Positions 45,676 to 58,490 of a stretch of DNA of 64,000 nt are shown in pieces; positions within the stretch are counted from its first letter, which is position 1; every line of letters starts with the position of its first letter. Where the stretch lies: contig CANTUR010000126.1 of NCBI GenBank assembly GCA_947683625.1, forward strand, positions 3,348,001 to 3,412,000, read 5' to 3'. The position numbers were made by a program, and so were the translations under genes. The DNA comes from Mallotus nudiflorus (taxonomy: Eukaryota; Streptophyta; Magnoliopsida; Malpighiales; Euphorbiaceae). The notes below the pieces were generated by a model. That model had not been told where the DNA came from. It saw only the letters and a program-made list of their open reading frames with translations, and did no database searches.

Positions 45676-46755
45676 GTTTCGATTGTAATCCATATATACT
45701 ATTATTCGAAAAAAATAATAATAAGTTAGTTGATTCGAACTGAGACTGATAAACCATGCCTATTTATATTATAAACTTCATATCAAACTGTTAATATATT
45801 AAAAATTACAATTCGTTTTTAAATGTTTATCTAAATTTATTTACCAACGAGATTTTGTATTGTTTAAATTCAACTTTTCTATTGAGTAAACTTTAATCAA
45901 TGAATTCAAACAATTTTTTATTAAATTAAGTTCCGAATAATTTATAAATAATTCGTTTCATTTATAGTTCTGGTTTGGTATAATTCGTTTCATTTATAGT
46001 TCTGGTTTGGATTTGTAGATTCTCGGTGCAAAGTAGTTAGAAATATAACCAATGGTCGTATATAAAAAGAGAACAAAAAAAAAAACCTCCATAATAAATT
46101 AGTATTGTAATTGCATTTGTAATTGGATTGTTAATCATTAATCATTTCATTGGTACTTTTTTCAAAAAAAGTAATATATGTACACACAGACACGCTAAAA
46201 CCTCAATTACTTAAAAACAAAATTTATTACATAAATAATATTTGTTTTATTTAAATACGGCCTAAGACATCTGAAATCTCCTAAATTTAGCTTTTTTTAG
46301 TTAATTTTTCTCTATCAAGTTATGAAATAATCATTTAAACATCTTAATTTAATAAAAACAAAACTTACCAATATTTTACTATTGTTTGAAGGGTGTAAAT
46401 AATATTTTTGTAAATAGAAAAACTATTTAAACATGTAAAGTAACTTTAAAATATGTTTAAAATTATATTTTTATTAAATGAGTTGTTAATACGATTAATT
46501 TATAATCTAAAAGATAAATAAAAAATAAAAAATGTCCGATATAATTGAAAAAGCTTCATATGTGATGTTTGTTTTTAGTTTTTTGGCATTCTTTTCTAAT
46601 TAATTAATTAATAAATAAATTTAGAAGGCCATTTACAATATATATATATATATATATCAATCAATCAAAAAATACAAACATACTACGCACGGAACTAGTG
46701 AAATTTAATATATAGTTATGTGAAGGACTGTACATATATTACTGAAGAATATATT
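45421..46755. other. Non-coding, AT-rich, with TA microsatellite and SINE-like patch
   Basis: No gene is seen. The TA run is at 45619-45672. At about 45497-45560 there is a box A-like TAAATGGTAAAG and a box B-like GGTCATGGGTTCAAT, spaced as in tRNA-derived SINEs. A 3' tail was not identified. Confidence 0.4.
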
Positions 46756-48159
46756 TGTTTGTGCTAATTTACATATAGTTTTAGAATCTATTTTAGCATG
46801 TATTTATAGATTTTAAGTTGCATTTAGATTAGTTTAGTTAATAGGGATATATACTTTATGTTTTTGTTTTATTTTTTATGGAAAAAAGAAATATGAAGTG
46901 AAAGATGCTTAAATGGAACAAAAACGAGCCAAAAGCATAGCAAAGAAGCATAGTTAGTGTACTATGGCGATCGTAGATTGATCGATGCCAATCAAGCCAA
47001 ACAAATGTGGAGCTGAGTTTCTGTGGCGATTGCAAAGAAAATGCGATTGTTATGATGCTCAAACCTTATGTAGTGAGCGTAACAGCATAACGATCATCAT
47101 TCCTTCATAGTAGGCCCCTCTGCTATAATCGCAAAAACATTGACGATTGCAGACAGTCCATTTCTAGCAAGGAACATGTTAATGTGTAATATTTAAAAGA
47201 GCAAATCTAAGAGAATATGAAAAGACATTCTATAAGAGAGTATTTAAGGACAACAACCCTAAATTCGAGTATAAAATTTTGCACCCAAAATCTAATCAAC
47301 CAATTAGAGAAAAAATACACCCAAAAAAGAGAGAGAGAGAAAGAAGCTTGGAAAAGAGGAAGTCACTGAAGATTTTAAGAGCTTCTTGATAACATTTCTT
47401 TTGCCCTTTCTTTGTTCTTTAATACAATTTTGGATATTTACTTGGGTTGTATTTTATTGAATAATGAATAATGAAGCCATGAGAAGCTAAGTTTTATTTT
47501 GTTGTTAGGATTTGAGACCTATGCGATTTAAGCTTAATGTTATATATGTTGTTCATATTATCTTGCATATTTGTTTATTACTCTTTATTAAATGTTTTAA
47601 ATGGCCAACTACAGTTCTAGTCTAGGATTATACATTGAGAAATGGTAATCTTAGTAGACCCATAAACACAAGTTAAATAGGTTAATGACTAAAGATGACT
47701 TAACTTGATTCAATTCTCATTGGGTGTGCTAAATGTTTGTTTGATTGAGATTAATCTTTTTCTTGGTAATAATGAGAATTAAGCATTGGGTATGTGTTAA
47801 TTGATTCAAACAAAGCATATCAACCATTATTGAGAGAGAGAGCATTTGATAACTTAAGAAAACTCGAGATGTACAAGTGTGTGAATAGATCTATTCATTA
47901 GCTTAATGATTGTGGTATTTCAAATTCCTAACAATATCATTTCTATATGGATTTTCTTTATTCATTTCTCAGTGTAGTGATTGATTTTTTTATTCATTAG
48001 TTTAGTTTTTATATCTATTCTTGAGCTCTAAACAAGACAATTAAAATCAATAGGTGCTTGATTACCAATTCTCATGGAACAATACTTTACTTATCATTAT
48101 ATTACTTGTTGCAATCCATATATTTGAAGAGTTTTATACACTCTCAATAGCGGCCAATA
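46756..48159 (+). mobile_element. Solo LTR of the Athila family (+ orientation, divergent)
   Basis: A 1404-bp LTR beginning TGTTTGTGCTAATTTACAT, aligned over 19 positions to the start of the Athila LTR on the minus strand at 6670, and sharing long blocks such as TCTAGGATTATACATTGAGA and CTCTAAACAA. The end is CGGCCAATA (48159). The duplication ATATT is exact (46751-46755, 48160-48164). No internal region. Confidence 0.82.
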
Positions 48160-48936
48160 ATATTTATGTCATAACTATTCTTTTTAATAATGTGGCAGAG
48201 TGAACTTTTCATCAATTAGCACTTCATTCTTTGTATTGGAAAATTTTGTTTTTTTTTTTTTTTCTTGTTGAACTTTAAGTTGCGTTTGAAAATTTGGAGA
48301 AATGACATCAGACATTAAAAATTGAGTTGTCTCGTGATTTCTGTAAAATATTTATAAGTTAAGAAATTTATTCTTACCTTTTCTTTGTAAGTTAAAAAAA
48401 AAAGAAGAAAATTAGAGGAAGCAACGGGTCAAAACCCTATTTCCCCGAACACAAGGTGCAACTGTTATTGAACTATACAAACATTGCACCGAAAAGTCAT
48501 CTAGAAAGTTGGCTTATTGAGTTTGAGATAAATTTTATAGTAAAAGATTAATTAATTAAATTTTCCTGGTAAAAATGTTAACTTTTATTCAATTTATATT
48601 TTTTGTTTTGTTTCTAATTGCAGTTTTTATATGCTAGCATGTTTTTGTTCAGGTAAGTTCAACAGTCAAGTTGTTTTGATTTATTCCGGTATATAATGGA
48701 ATATGATATATTAAGATATGATAAATTGATAAATTATCTGAATATTAAATGATTTAAGTAGTTGTTTCATTGGTCATTTGAATGGCTTATACGGTGGTCA
48801 ACTTTAATAATGGCTATTAAAATCTTGTTTAAGTCATATTGCAGCATACTGAAATATTAATAGTATCAATTAAACAGCAGCACCACCAGTAGTTAGTGTC
48901 CAGAAAAGACATGATATGTATACTAATTATTATAGG
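48160..48936. other. Non-coding stretch before Tat A
   Basis: No gene or repeat structure is recognised beyond homopolymer runs (T and A) and the Tat A target site at its end. Confidence 0.45.
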
Positions 48937-49328
48937 TGATGACCCACATAAATATTTCTATTTAATTAAATTTTTTATTTTTCTGTAAAAGGTTGTTTGC
49001 AGAGAAAGGATATTTAAGACAAATAAGAAAATATTCCCAATTAGTAAACTCCTTGATAGGAATGAATACTCTCCTAATAGGTATAGGACATTCATCACAG
49101 AAAAATCATATTCCTCACAGTTTTAAGCATCGACATCCCTATAAATAGAACCTCATATCTCTCATTCTCATTTATTTTATTCTTTCATATTCTCATTGTT
49201 CTCTTTCTCTCTCTATATCTCCTTACTTAGGCATCGGAGGGTTTGTAAGGACCATCATCACCTCTCACCTTACCCTTTATTAGTCATTTGCAGGGTTCCA
49301 GCTCAATAGTTCTTGAAACAAGTTATTA
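48937..49328 (+). repeat. Tat A 5' LTR
   Basis: Starts TGATGACCCACAT, ends CAAGTTATTA. A TATA-like TATAAATAGAAC lies at about 49140. Pyrimidine-rich CTCTTTCTCTCTC follows at about 49200. Confidence 0.85.
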
Positions 49329-49330
49329 AG

Positions 49331-49348
49331 TGGTGCTATCTGTGGGAA
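49331..49348 (+). promoter_or_regulatory. Tat A primer binding site
   Basis: TGGTGCTATCTGTGGGAA, two bases after the LTR and two differences from the Tat B site. Confidence 0.75.
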
Positions 49349-49398
49349 ACTCTTAAGAAAAAGTCATTTGTGCATCTACCAGTCAAGACCTTGACATC

Positions 49399-52300
49399 AT
49401 GACTTTCAGTCTACCACCAATCTCGACTCCCGACACACATATCAATCCATCCGCTCCCATTACTCCAATCAATTTATTATCACCTACTACAATGATAATA
49501 TCGCCAGCCCCCTTTCTGCATGCTAGACCCTCATCTCAAATTACAACTGGTGGTGCATACATTCCACCTGGAAACACTCAAGGGTGGCCAACTCTTGGCA
49601 CCAATCTCCCTTACTATGCTCCTCTGCAACACCATCACAGACCTATACCTTTCATACCTTTTCTGAATCTACAAAAAACACCTGCCATAACCACACTTAA
49701 CTTAAACACAGTAACTTAAACACTCAACCTCACCCCGATAAGCAAAGAAGCAATAATACATAGCATTCAAACTCAAATGGCCCTAATGCAATAATAGTTA
49801 AATGCCTTGATTCAAAGCGACAACCCCATATCAACTCATACAGAAAACAACATTACATCTCCAGAAGTACCTAGAGCAAACAAAGAGAAGTGCAAAGTCC
49901 CAGAAGGGGAATGCAACTTAACGATCCCGATGATTCAAAATTAACCCAAAAGGTTGAAAAGGTCATACATAAAGCCTGTATAAGGCCAAAGAAAGAAGAT
50001 GAGTGCATGGAAGGGAGGACGCCCTTTGTAAGCAGGATAATCCGAACAAAAATCCCAAACAAATTCAGAATGCCACAGTTGGATCAATATAATAGAATTG
50101 GGGATCTAATCAACCATACATCCTCATTCAGAATAAGAACGTTACTCCAGAACATGAATGACGGAATTATGTGCAAATTTTTTCCAAGTACACTCACCAA
50201 GAATGCTCAAAAGTGGTTTCATCGGCTCCTTGAGAATTCTATCACCTCTTTTAAAGATTTAGCTGAGAAATTCCGGACCCAATTCATCACCAACTTCCCT
50301 CCAGCCAAAAATATCAACAATCTCTAAATGTGCCGATAGGAGGTCACTAAATCACTACGAAGTTATCTGGATCGGTTCAATAAGGTAGCTATACAAATTG
50401 GAAATCTAGTTGACGAGGTCACCATAAAAGCTCTAAAGAATGACACTATGCTCATGAAGCTTAAAGATAAGATAATGACAAAAGAGCCTGGTACTTTCGT
50501 GGAGGTAATGGCAATAGCAGTCAAAATGATAAAGATGGATAATGACAAAAGGATGCAAAGGGATGATGAGAAAACACGTGCCAAGATAGAAGAAATATCA
50601 ACACTTAGGAGGCTAAGCTTTTAGCGAACAAACTTTAGAAACCCGGTAAAAGGGTTTGAAAAAGAAGCTGAGAGATACACACCATTAAAAACCTCCAGAT
50701 CTAGGATTCTCATATGAGTCTAATATAATGGTGCGGGCATTACCCCAACCAGAAGGCTAAGCCCGAATAGGAGAGCCATACAGGATAGAAGGTACTACTG
50801 TCAATATCACTAGGATTACGGGCATGAAACTAAAGCCTGTCGTGAACTAAAAAATGCCATAGAAAGATTAATGTAAAATGGAAAACTCGGTAACTTCACC
50901 GACACATCCAGAGGGACTAAAAATCAGGATGGACAAGACTGAGACATGTTGGAACCAAAGAAAGCTTAGAATGAACCAGTCGACATTATTAATATGATTC
51001 TAGAAGGAGAAGTCATAAAAAAGAAGCATAAGAGAATCCGTAGAGAAAAAGGGCCCGCCTTAGAGAAGAGACAGACTGTCATGTTTGGTTTAAAAGATAG
51101 GAATTATGTTCAACAACCCCATAATGATGCACTAGTAGTGAGTGCTTACATCAATAATTATCTGGTGAAGATATTACTAATCGATAATGGAAGCAATGTC
51201 AATGCATTATCTTGGAATACTTGTAAGGTAATGGGAGGCTTTGTCACTAACCTAAAGGCTATCCAAAACCCTATTACAAGTTTATGTGGAGGAACTACAC
51301 AACCAATGGTATTAGTAGAGTTGAGTTTGAAATTTGAAGATCAAGATACTAAAGAAACAAAAGTCATTAAACTCAGTTTAATGTAGTAGATCTCCCACTA
51401 GCATACAACGGCATCATAGGACGTCCAATACTTTATAAAACTAATGCAATCACAAGTATCCAACATCTAACCATTAAGATTCCCCTTAAAGGCAGAATTC
51501 TAACAATTCATGGGGATCAACACATGGCCAGGCAATGCTACCAGATGGCAATTAAACCTCAGATAGAAGCATTCCCCCTAGAATCCTAGGAAGGGAAAAA
51601 GAAGGGAGCTAGCCTCAAGCCGGTCGATAATGTTCAAACACTATAGATCACTAACGGGAAAACAGTAAGGATCGGCAATGAGCTTGACAACAAAACTAAG
51701 TAAGGGATAAGTAAGGTCCTCACTAAACACTCAGGCGACTTTGCCTTACAAGCATTTGAGATTACCAGGGTAGACCCTTTGATTGCCTCACATAATCTGA
51801 ACATCAGACTAAGGGTAAAGTCGATTGTTCAGAAGAAAAGGACCTTCACGTATGAAAGGTAGAAGATAATCACTGAAGAAATAAGAAAGTTGTTAGAGGA
51901 TGGATTTATCAAAGAAGTCACTCACCTGGAATGGGTAGCCAATATGGTACTGGTAAATAATTCCAATGGCAAATACATAATATATGTAGATTACACTGAC
52001 CTCAACAGGGCATGCCCTAAGGATTGCTATCCGCTACCAATGATAAACCAACTTGTAGACTCCACTACTGGTCACAGTTGTATAACTTTGTGGATGCTGC
52101 TCATGTGTATCATCAGATACCAATGAAGAAAGAAGATTAAGAAAAAACATCCTTCATCACCCATGAAGGTCTTTACTACTACAAAGTAATGCCCTTTGGG
52201 CTAAAGAATATCAAGGCAACCTATTAAAGGATGATGAACCATATACTATGAAATCATATCAAAAAGAATGTGGAAGTATATATGGATGACATCATTATTA

Positions 52301-54760
52301 AGAACAAACATACAGAGCAACATCCCACTAACCTCAACTAAACCCTTTAATTACTGAGCCAGTCCCATATCAAGTTAAACCTAAAGAAGTGTATCTTCAC
52401 AATAAAGGCAAGAAAGTTCCTAGGATTCATGATATCACATAGAGGAATCGAAGCCAACCTAGAAAAGATGGAGGCCATTCTCAATATGAAAGCTCTAACG
52501 ATAATTAACAAGCTGCAAAAGCTGAATGGCAAGATCACAGTGTTAGGGCATTTTATCTCTTATTCGGTTAAGCAGTGTCTGCCACTATTCTGAGCCCTGA
52601 AGAATTCTAAGAAATTTATATGGACTAAAGACTACTTCTATTGGCTAAGAGTCAATAGCTTCGGTACTAGTGAAAGAGGAAGAAAGTCAGCAGAGCCTGG
52701 TATACTACGTCAACAAAGTACTCTGAGGATCAGAGATTCGATACCTTACACTAAATAAATTAGCCATGGCCATCATCCACATATCCTGGAAACCTAGGCT
52801 CTATTTCCAAGCTCATTCCATCATTGTAAGATCTAGCTTACCCTTGAGGAAAATCTTACAAAGACCTAAAACATCTGGCAAATTAGTTTAATGGTCAAAA
52901 TTGCTCAAAGAATTTGACATCAATTATAAACCCTAGCAGCAGGTAAAAGCTCAGACCCTGATAGACTTTGTATAAAATATGACACCAAAAGATTTTGCTC
53001 CTACTGAAGGTCCAAAATGAAAACTCTATGTTGATGGGGCATCATCCACCTAAGGTTCTGGTGTTGGAATCATTCTTAGAGGGCCATATAAAGTCACTAT
53101 TAGATGTGCCATCTGAATAAAATATAATGCCACTAATAATGCAACGAAGCATGAAGCACTCATGACAGGGTTAAAGTTACCTATAGAGGTCAAAGTCGAG
53201 CATCTCAAGATACACTCAAACTCTCAACTGATGGTAAATCAAGAGAAAGGGACATTCCAAATCAAAGACTCGAGTATCGCCAAGTATGTTGAGAAAGTCA
53301 AGTAGCTTTTAAAGAAGCTCGAACAGAAGGGGGGATAATGGGAGATCATCCAAATCCCTAGAAGTACAAATTTAGAAGCTGACCTACTAGCCAAGTCGGT
53401 AGCCAAGGACAATTAAACATTTAGAGGACTCAAACTCATCGAAGCACTAACAAAACCAAGCATTGAGGATCTATAAATCATGGATGTATGGGAAGTTCCA
53501 AACTGGATGAAATCGATCATTCAATATCTAGAAAATGGGGGTACTTGCAAAAGATAAATTAAAAGCTTAGAAGATAAAGATAAAGGCTACACATCATTCC
53601 ATTCGCCACTAGGAACTCTATTGAAGGTCTCTCTCACACCTATGGTCTAAGTGTGTATCTCCAAAAGAAGGGAATTATGTACTCAGGAAAATTCATGAAG
53701 GAATTTATGGAGCATATGAATTGCATCATTCATTGACTTGAAAAGTATTATTGCAAGGATACTATTGGGCCACCATGTCCCAAGATGCTCAAAAATTAAC
53801 TCAAGAATACCACAGGTGTCAGCAACTTACCCGACTCAACCATAAGCCCTATAATCCTCAACATCTTATTAGGAGCCCTTGGCCTTTCATTGTATGGGAA
53901 TGGACATCCTGGTTCCCTTCCTTACCTCAACCTCCCAAAAAAAATTCCTAATCATAGCTATAGACCATTTCATTAAATGAATAGAAGTATAAGTTGTATC
54001 GATCATCACAGAATCCATGATTCAGCACATCTTTTGGAAAGAAAATCATCTATAGGTTTAGAATACCATATAATCTAATCATAAACAATAGGAAGCAGTT
54101 TGATAATTAAAATTTAAAAAGTTTTGTTCCAATCTCAGAATAAAGCTCTAATTTACCTTAGTAGCTCTCCCACAAATAAGCAGACAGACAGAGGTCACAA
54201 ACATAATCATCATGTAAGGACTAAAAAAGAGGCTCAATGAAAAGAAAGGGAATTGGTCGATGAGCTCAACAACATCATTTGGGCTTACAGGATTACGCCC
54301 AAAACCTCCACAGGAGAGACACCTTCAAGCTAAGCTATAAAATGGATGCAGTAATACCAATGGAAATCAAATCACTAAGTTACAGGGTCAACGAAGAATT
54401 AAATCAAGAAGCCAACAACATTAATACCTGAATATGTCTAGATTTACTGGAAGAGAGGAGAGAACGGACATCCATCATCGTAGAGGCACAAAGATAGAAG
54501 GTCGTCGAATATCATCATCGGCACATCCGACCAAGACATTTTAAAGTTGGAGATTGGGTACTCAAAAGGGAAAACATCGGTAAAGGTAGCTCTAGCATGG
54601 GCAAGATCAGACCTAATTGGGAAGGTCCCTATCAAATCACAGAGAAAATATCTAAAGGGGCATACAAAATTAAAGATATACAAGGGAAGGAATTACAATG
54701 ATATTGGAATACGGATTATCTCCAAAAATATTATCAATAGATGTACTTAGAATTTATTAA
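49399..54760 (+). pseudogene. Tat A gag-pol polyprotein, decayed
   Basis: The gag N-terminus opens at ATG 49399 (Pro/Thr-rich). The gag core (49890-50640) includes F-R-M-P-Q-L-D-Q-Y, A-Q-K-W-F-H-R-L and S-L-R-S-Y-L-D-R-F. A Cys/His motif follows at about 50800-50840. Protease: L-L-I-D-N-G-S-N (about 51176-51195), catalytic D-N-G kept. RT: G-F-I-K-E-V-T-H-L-E-W, D-L-N-R-A-C-P-K-D (51890-52126) and Y-M-D-D (52279-52290). First RNase H 52600-52990. Second RNase H from L-Y-V-D-G-A-S (53024-53044) to about 53430. Integrase remains 53560-54760, with G-Y-Y-W and H-R-C-Q-Q (53751-53951) and the tail after 54547. More than a dozen stops. Confidence 0.8.
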
Positions 54761-54789
54761 ATAACACATTTCATTCATTAATGGAAAGA

Positions 54790-56748
54790 GTCACATTACA
54801 AAATGTTTAAAAAAATGAAAATTGTCAATCTACAACTAAGCATTGAGAAGCTTATAGGAAGGGACACTCAGATAAAGAGACTTAGACAGAGGAAAAAATT
54901 GGAATAGTGATAACAACACTAGAGGACACCTCCCCACTAGGTCCCAAACCAGATAGGGGCTCAAAAGATGGTCCATCAACTGAAGACTTGGTAGATCTCT
55001 TGGGATTCTTCGACCGTTGGGAAGAGGCCTTACTCTGAGCATCTTCTTTATAGGCAATCCTAGCCATATCAGTAGGTGTTATTTTGTCCAAATATGTGAA
55101 GTCAAGATTTGGATTTTATGCGAGTAGGACCCTCTAACACTCAGATTTTACTCCTTGAGAAACCCCGCAACCATGCTCTGATAGCTTATTTTTGCATCTT
55201 TACAAGAATTCTTAGCCTCACCAAGCTTTTTTTCTAGGGCTATGATCCGAGAATCTTACTCTTCGATCTTGGTCATCAGTTAGGCTTAAGTGTGCTCTAG
55301 CTCAACCACCTTTTTTTGGCTCGCCTCAATCTCAAACCTTGCCTCAATATGTTTAATTTGACAAAGCTCCAATGTTGTCTTTACCTTATCCAACCTTTTC
55401 TCAAAGTCGATGGTTATAGTGCCCACCTCCATCTCCTTTAGGCTATATTGACTCATAAGGTAATAGTAATTATCCTTCGCCAGTATCAAAGCCTGAGTCA
55501 TCTGAAAGAAGGAATAAATGTTATTACCTCAAAGCACATAAATAGAAAATCAACAAAAGAAGACATTTACCTCTAATGAGTGTTTGATTATAGAGTTATA
55601 CAACTCCTCATTATCCTCATCCATCTAATGCTATATATCAGCTAGGAGTCGCAAAGACTCAGCATATTGGTCCCTCACCTGGGCATTCAAGATACTCAGA
55701 GGCTTCATCTTATTAAGTACCCAAGACTTCATATTTGGACACCCAGACAGCTTTGGATGCTTAACAAACACCTCCTTGCATAGTTCTTCAGTATCCAAAT
55801 CTCTGTTTAAAGCTCATTTTTTTTGCCCTTCTGCCTTATCGGCTTGGGAAGACCCAACCACACACTTTCCTTTCAAGATGGTTACGACCTCAATTGGAGC
55901 TTCTAGAGCTAAAGGCTCGAGTGAGGGAGAGGAGATCTGCATATCTTCTGGCACCCTTGGCTCATCATGTAAAAGTTGAATCATGTCTGTAAAGGCAAAA
56001 AAGTCAGCAATTTATAAATAGAAATGAAAATACAGAAGTCAGAATGATACATTTCGAAGGTCAAAACATAACGATGGGTAGTATACAGTCAAGGCAGACT
56101 CTCCAAAGATATCTTTTGGATAAATTTCCCGCAGATCGAACATCAGCTATGCCATGAAGGTGAAGTTTCATTACCATCTTTATATCTCAATCAGATAACC
56201 TTGGAGGACGTTTCACCTTATGGCAATCATCAGACCACATCCGCTGAAGATCTACAAAGCTTGAATGGTGTTTGATGATAAAAAAATATGTGTCACCACT
56301 TCTTCTGAAGATCCGGAAGCTTCATAAAAAGGCTATGGTTTGGGATGGCAAACAGGGAGAACATCAGCTCCCCCTTTTTCTTGTTCAGGCTATAGAGGTA
56401 TTGTAAGACATCCAATTTTGGCTCTCTACCCTCCTTGTGCATCAACTATATAAAGTCGATTAGAATCCGATAACTATTGGGATGGAGTTGCCCAGGAGCT
56501 ATATTATACCTATTCAAGAAACCCTTCACAAAGGAGTCTAACGGGAACTTCAAAACCCCCTCTAACTGGTTAAAGTATATGACTAATCTATTAAAATATA
56601 ATATAGGGGTGTGGCCTCTAAATTTCTTATTTACAATGTGCAAGGAAAAATTGGCAAGAATGCTAAAACGTCTCTGGTACCATTTTAGCATGTCCTTGTC
56701 TATCCTATAGATAAACAAATTGGAGCTAACTTGCTCTCTCAGTGCCAT
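54790..56748 (-). pseudogene. Tat A antisense gene, decayed, with two candidate introns
   Basis: Starts at M-A-L-R-E-Q-V (56748) and reads K-F-P-L-D-S-F-V-K-G-F-L and H-P-N-S-Y-R-I-L-I-D-F, the same domain as in Tat B. Candidate introns 55987-56050 (GTATC...TTACAG) and 55502-55570 (GTAAAT...TTTCAG) are short but have canonical ends, and coding homology to Tat B lies on both sides. The last exons give a coiled coil (S-Q-Y-S-L-K-E-M, S-Q-K-K-V-V-E-L-E, 55286-55501) and a Ser/Pro-rich tail (about 54882-55091). It ends close to the integrase stop, convergent. Product role unknown. Confidence 0.68.
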
Positions 56749-57595
56749 AAATCCTATCTAGCAAATAAAAAGAAAGGTAGGAAAGAAAAGAGCTCCACCT
56801 GAATGCAAAATGCATGCTTGCTGCAGAAAAACCTTGATGACAAAACGCACGAGAAACAGATTGAGAAGAAAAAAGAATAAGATAGCGGAGAAGTAAAAAA
56901 TGCAATAAATTAAAAGGTCTAGTACACTTATAGGATAGCAAAAGGATCTGGAAAAACCATTACTACCCTCATAAATATTTTTCATCTCTTTCACACCGTT
57001 AAAGGCAGTCTAGGAAGCAAAAAAACCCACTAATTGAGCAGTCATTATTATGGAAACAGAAACATCTCATCTTTTGATACACAAATGGATGTGATGGTTA
57101 TACAATTCAAATTTCAAATTATAATGAAAAGACATAGTGGTTACTAATGTTGCTCCCATCGCTGCCAGTTATCCTGTTCACCAGTACATGGGCTGCGCTT
57201 TTAATGCACCAAGATTATCTGGCACTCGGGCCACACTTTTGATGTACAAAGAATATCTGGCACTCGGGCCATGCTTTTAGCCCATCGAGCATCAAAACTC
57301 CAATGATGACTGGTTCTGCCAAGTTCTCTACATACTAGTGGGTTAATCCCTTACACCAAGCATTTTGTATTGCAGGATTTGTGCACTTAAGTCCAGCTAG
57401 CACTTCAACGATATTTTATGCGATGATTTGAAGACTCGATACCGAGCTTTATCTCTTCTTATGACTGAGGTTGGCCACCTCAGCTCACCCTTCCATATCG
57501 AACGTAATTATTAAAGAATCTCTCTCTATATGGAAGAATAGCATTTTCATCATCTTACAAACCCGGATACATTGGACATAAATATCCGAACATAC
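56749..57595. other. Tat A region between antisense gene and 3' LTR, with short repeats
   Basis: Contains the presumed promoter side of the antisense gene. Two copies of ATCTGGCACTCGGGCCA, about 45 bp apart, lie near 57218 and 57263. Tat 3' regions often carry such tandem repeats. No sense gene. Confidence 0.6.
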
Positions 57596-57610
57596 TTTTG
57601 GGGGGACTCT

Positions 57611-58010
57611 TGATGCCCCACATACATAATCCTATTTAATTAAAGTCTTTATTTTCATGTACAAGATTGCTTACAGAGGAAGGACATTCAAAATAAATAG
57701 AAAAAGATTCCTAATCAGGAGACTCCCAAATAGGAAGGAATACTCTCCTAATAGGCATAAGACATTCATCAAAGAGGAATCTTATTCCTCACAGGTTTAA
57801 GTATCAACATCCTTATAAATAGGACTTCATATCTCTCATTCTCATTCATTCTATTCTCTCATATTCTTATTGTTCTCTTTCTCTCTCTCTCTCTATATAT
57901 CTCTGAATTTAGGCATTAGAGGGTTTGTGGGGATCCTCTCCACCTCTCACCTTGCCCTTTATTGGTCATTTACAGGGTTCCAGCTCAAGAGTTCTTGAAA
58001 CAAGTTATCA
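57611..58010 (+). repeat. Tat A 3' LTR
   Basis: 400 bp; starts TGATGCCCCACATAC, ends CAAGTTATCA, followed by ATAGG. Keeps the proper CA end that the 5' LTR lost. Confidence 0.88.
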
Positions 58011-58015
58011 ATAGG

Positions 58016-58490
58016 TACAACAGCGTGTGATTTGTTCTTTGGTAAAAGGAAAAGAATCCCTTGATTCTCAATTTGATTTGTAGATTGTTTAGCAAAGAAC
58101 TTCTTGATCAATAGTTATAGTATCAAAATTATTACCATAACGTGCTCTTATCCTGTTTCTTGAGATATAGCCTGGTGGATACCCATGTTTCTTGTATAGC
58201 ATCTATCTACTATATAACCAGGCATACCACAATAGATAGGAACAAACTAGCTTCTTACTATAAATAAGACTAAATCTTTTTTGCGTATTGTTCCCTTTAG
58301 ATAAGAATACAGATGGTAGTTTTTATAATGCCCTATAATGTGTGTGTGTGTGTGCATGTGTGTATAAGATATAGATTTGTGTAGTGAGTAACGACGCTAC
58401 AGTGCATCACTTCCCACTACACAAATATCATAATGCCCTCTTTTGTTTTGTTTCTTTTTTTCATTTCATTATTTAAAAAAAAAATTTACA
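58016..58490. other. Non-coding, with a hairpin between 10-bp direct repeats
   Basis: ATAATGCCCT occurs at 58325-58334 and 58430-58439. Between them are a TG microsatellite (about 58340-58365) and a perfect 11-bp inverted repeat TTTGTGTAGTG / CACTACACAAA (58376-58386, 58415-58425). It could be a tiny MITE with its target duplication. No gene. Confidence 0.5.

Larger units (their letters stand above)
48937..58010 (+). mobile_element. Tat-lineage Ty3/gypsy retrotransposon A, complete length (Retand-like)
   Basis: A 9074-bp element with LTRs 48937-49328 and 57611-58010 and an exact 5-bp duplication ATAGG (48932-48936, 58011-58015). PBS 49331-49348; G-rich tract before the 3' LTR (57596-57610). 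Sense gag-pol occupies about 49399-54760 with protease, RT, RNase H, archaeal-type RNase H and integrase. The interval 54790-56748 holds an antisense gene. LTRs differ at many positions (the 5' LTR ends TA, not CA) and pol is full of stops, so it is an old copy that kept its borders. Confidence 0.9.

Noticed and set aside
50363..50584. Minus-strand 73-codon frame
   Set aside because: Opposite strand of Tat A gag; its resemblance to the 40207-40611 frame is due to the shared gag sequence.
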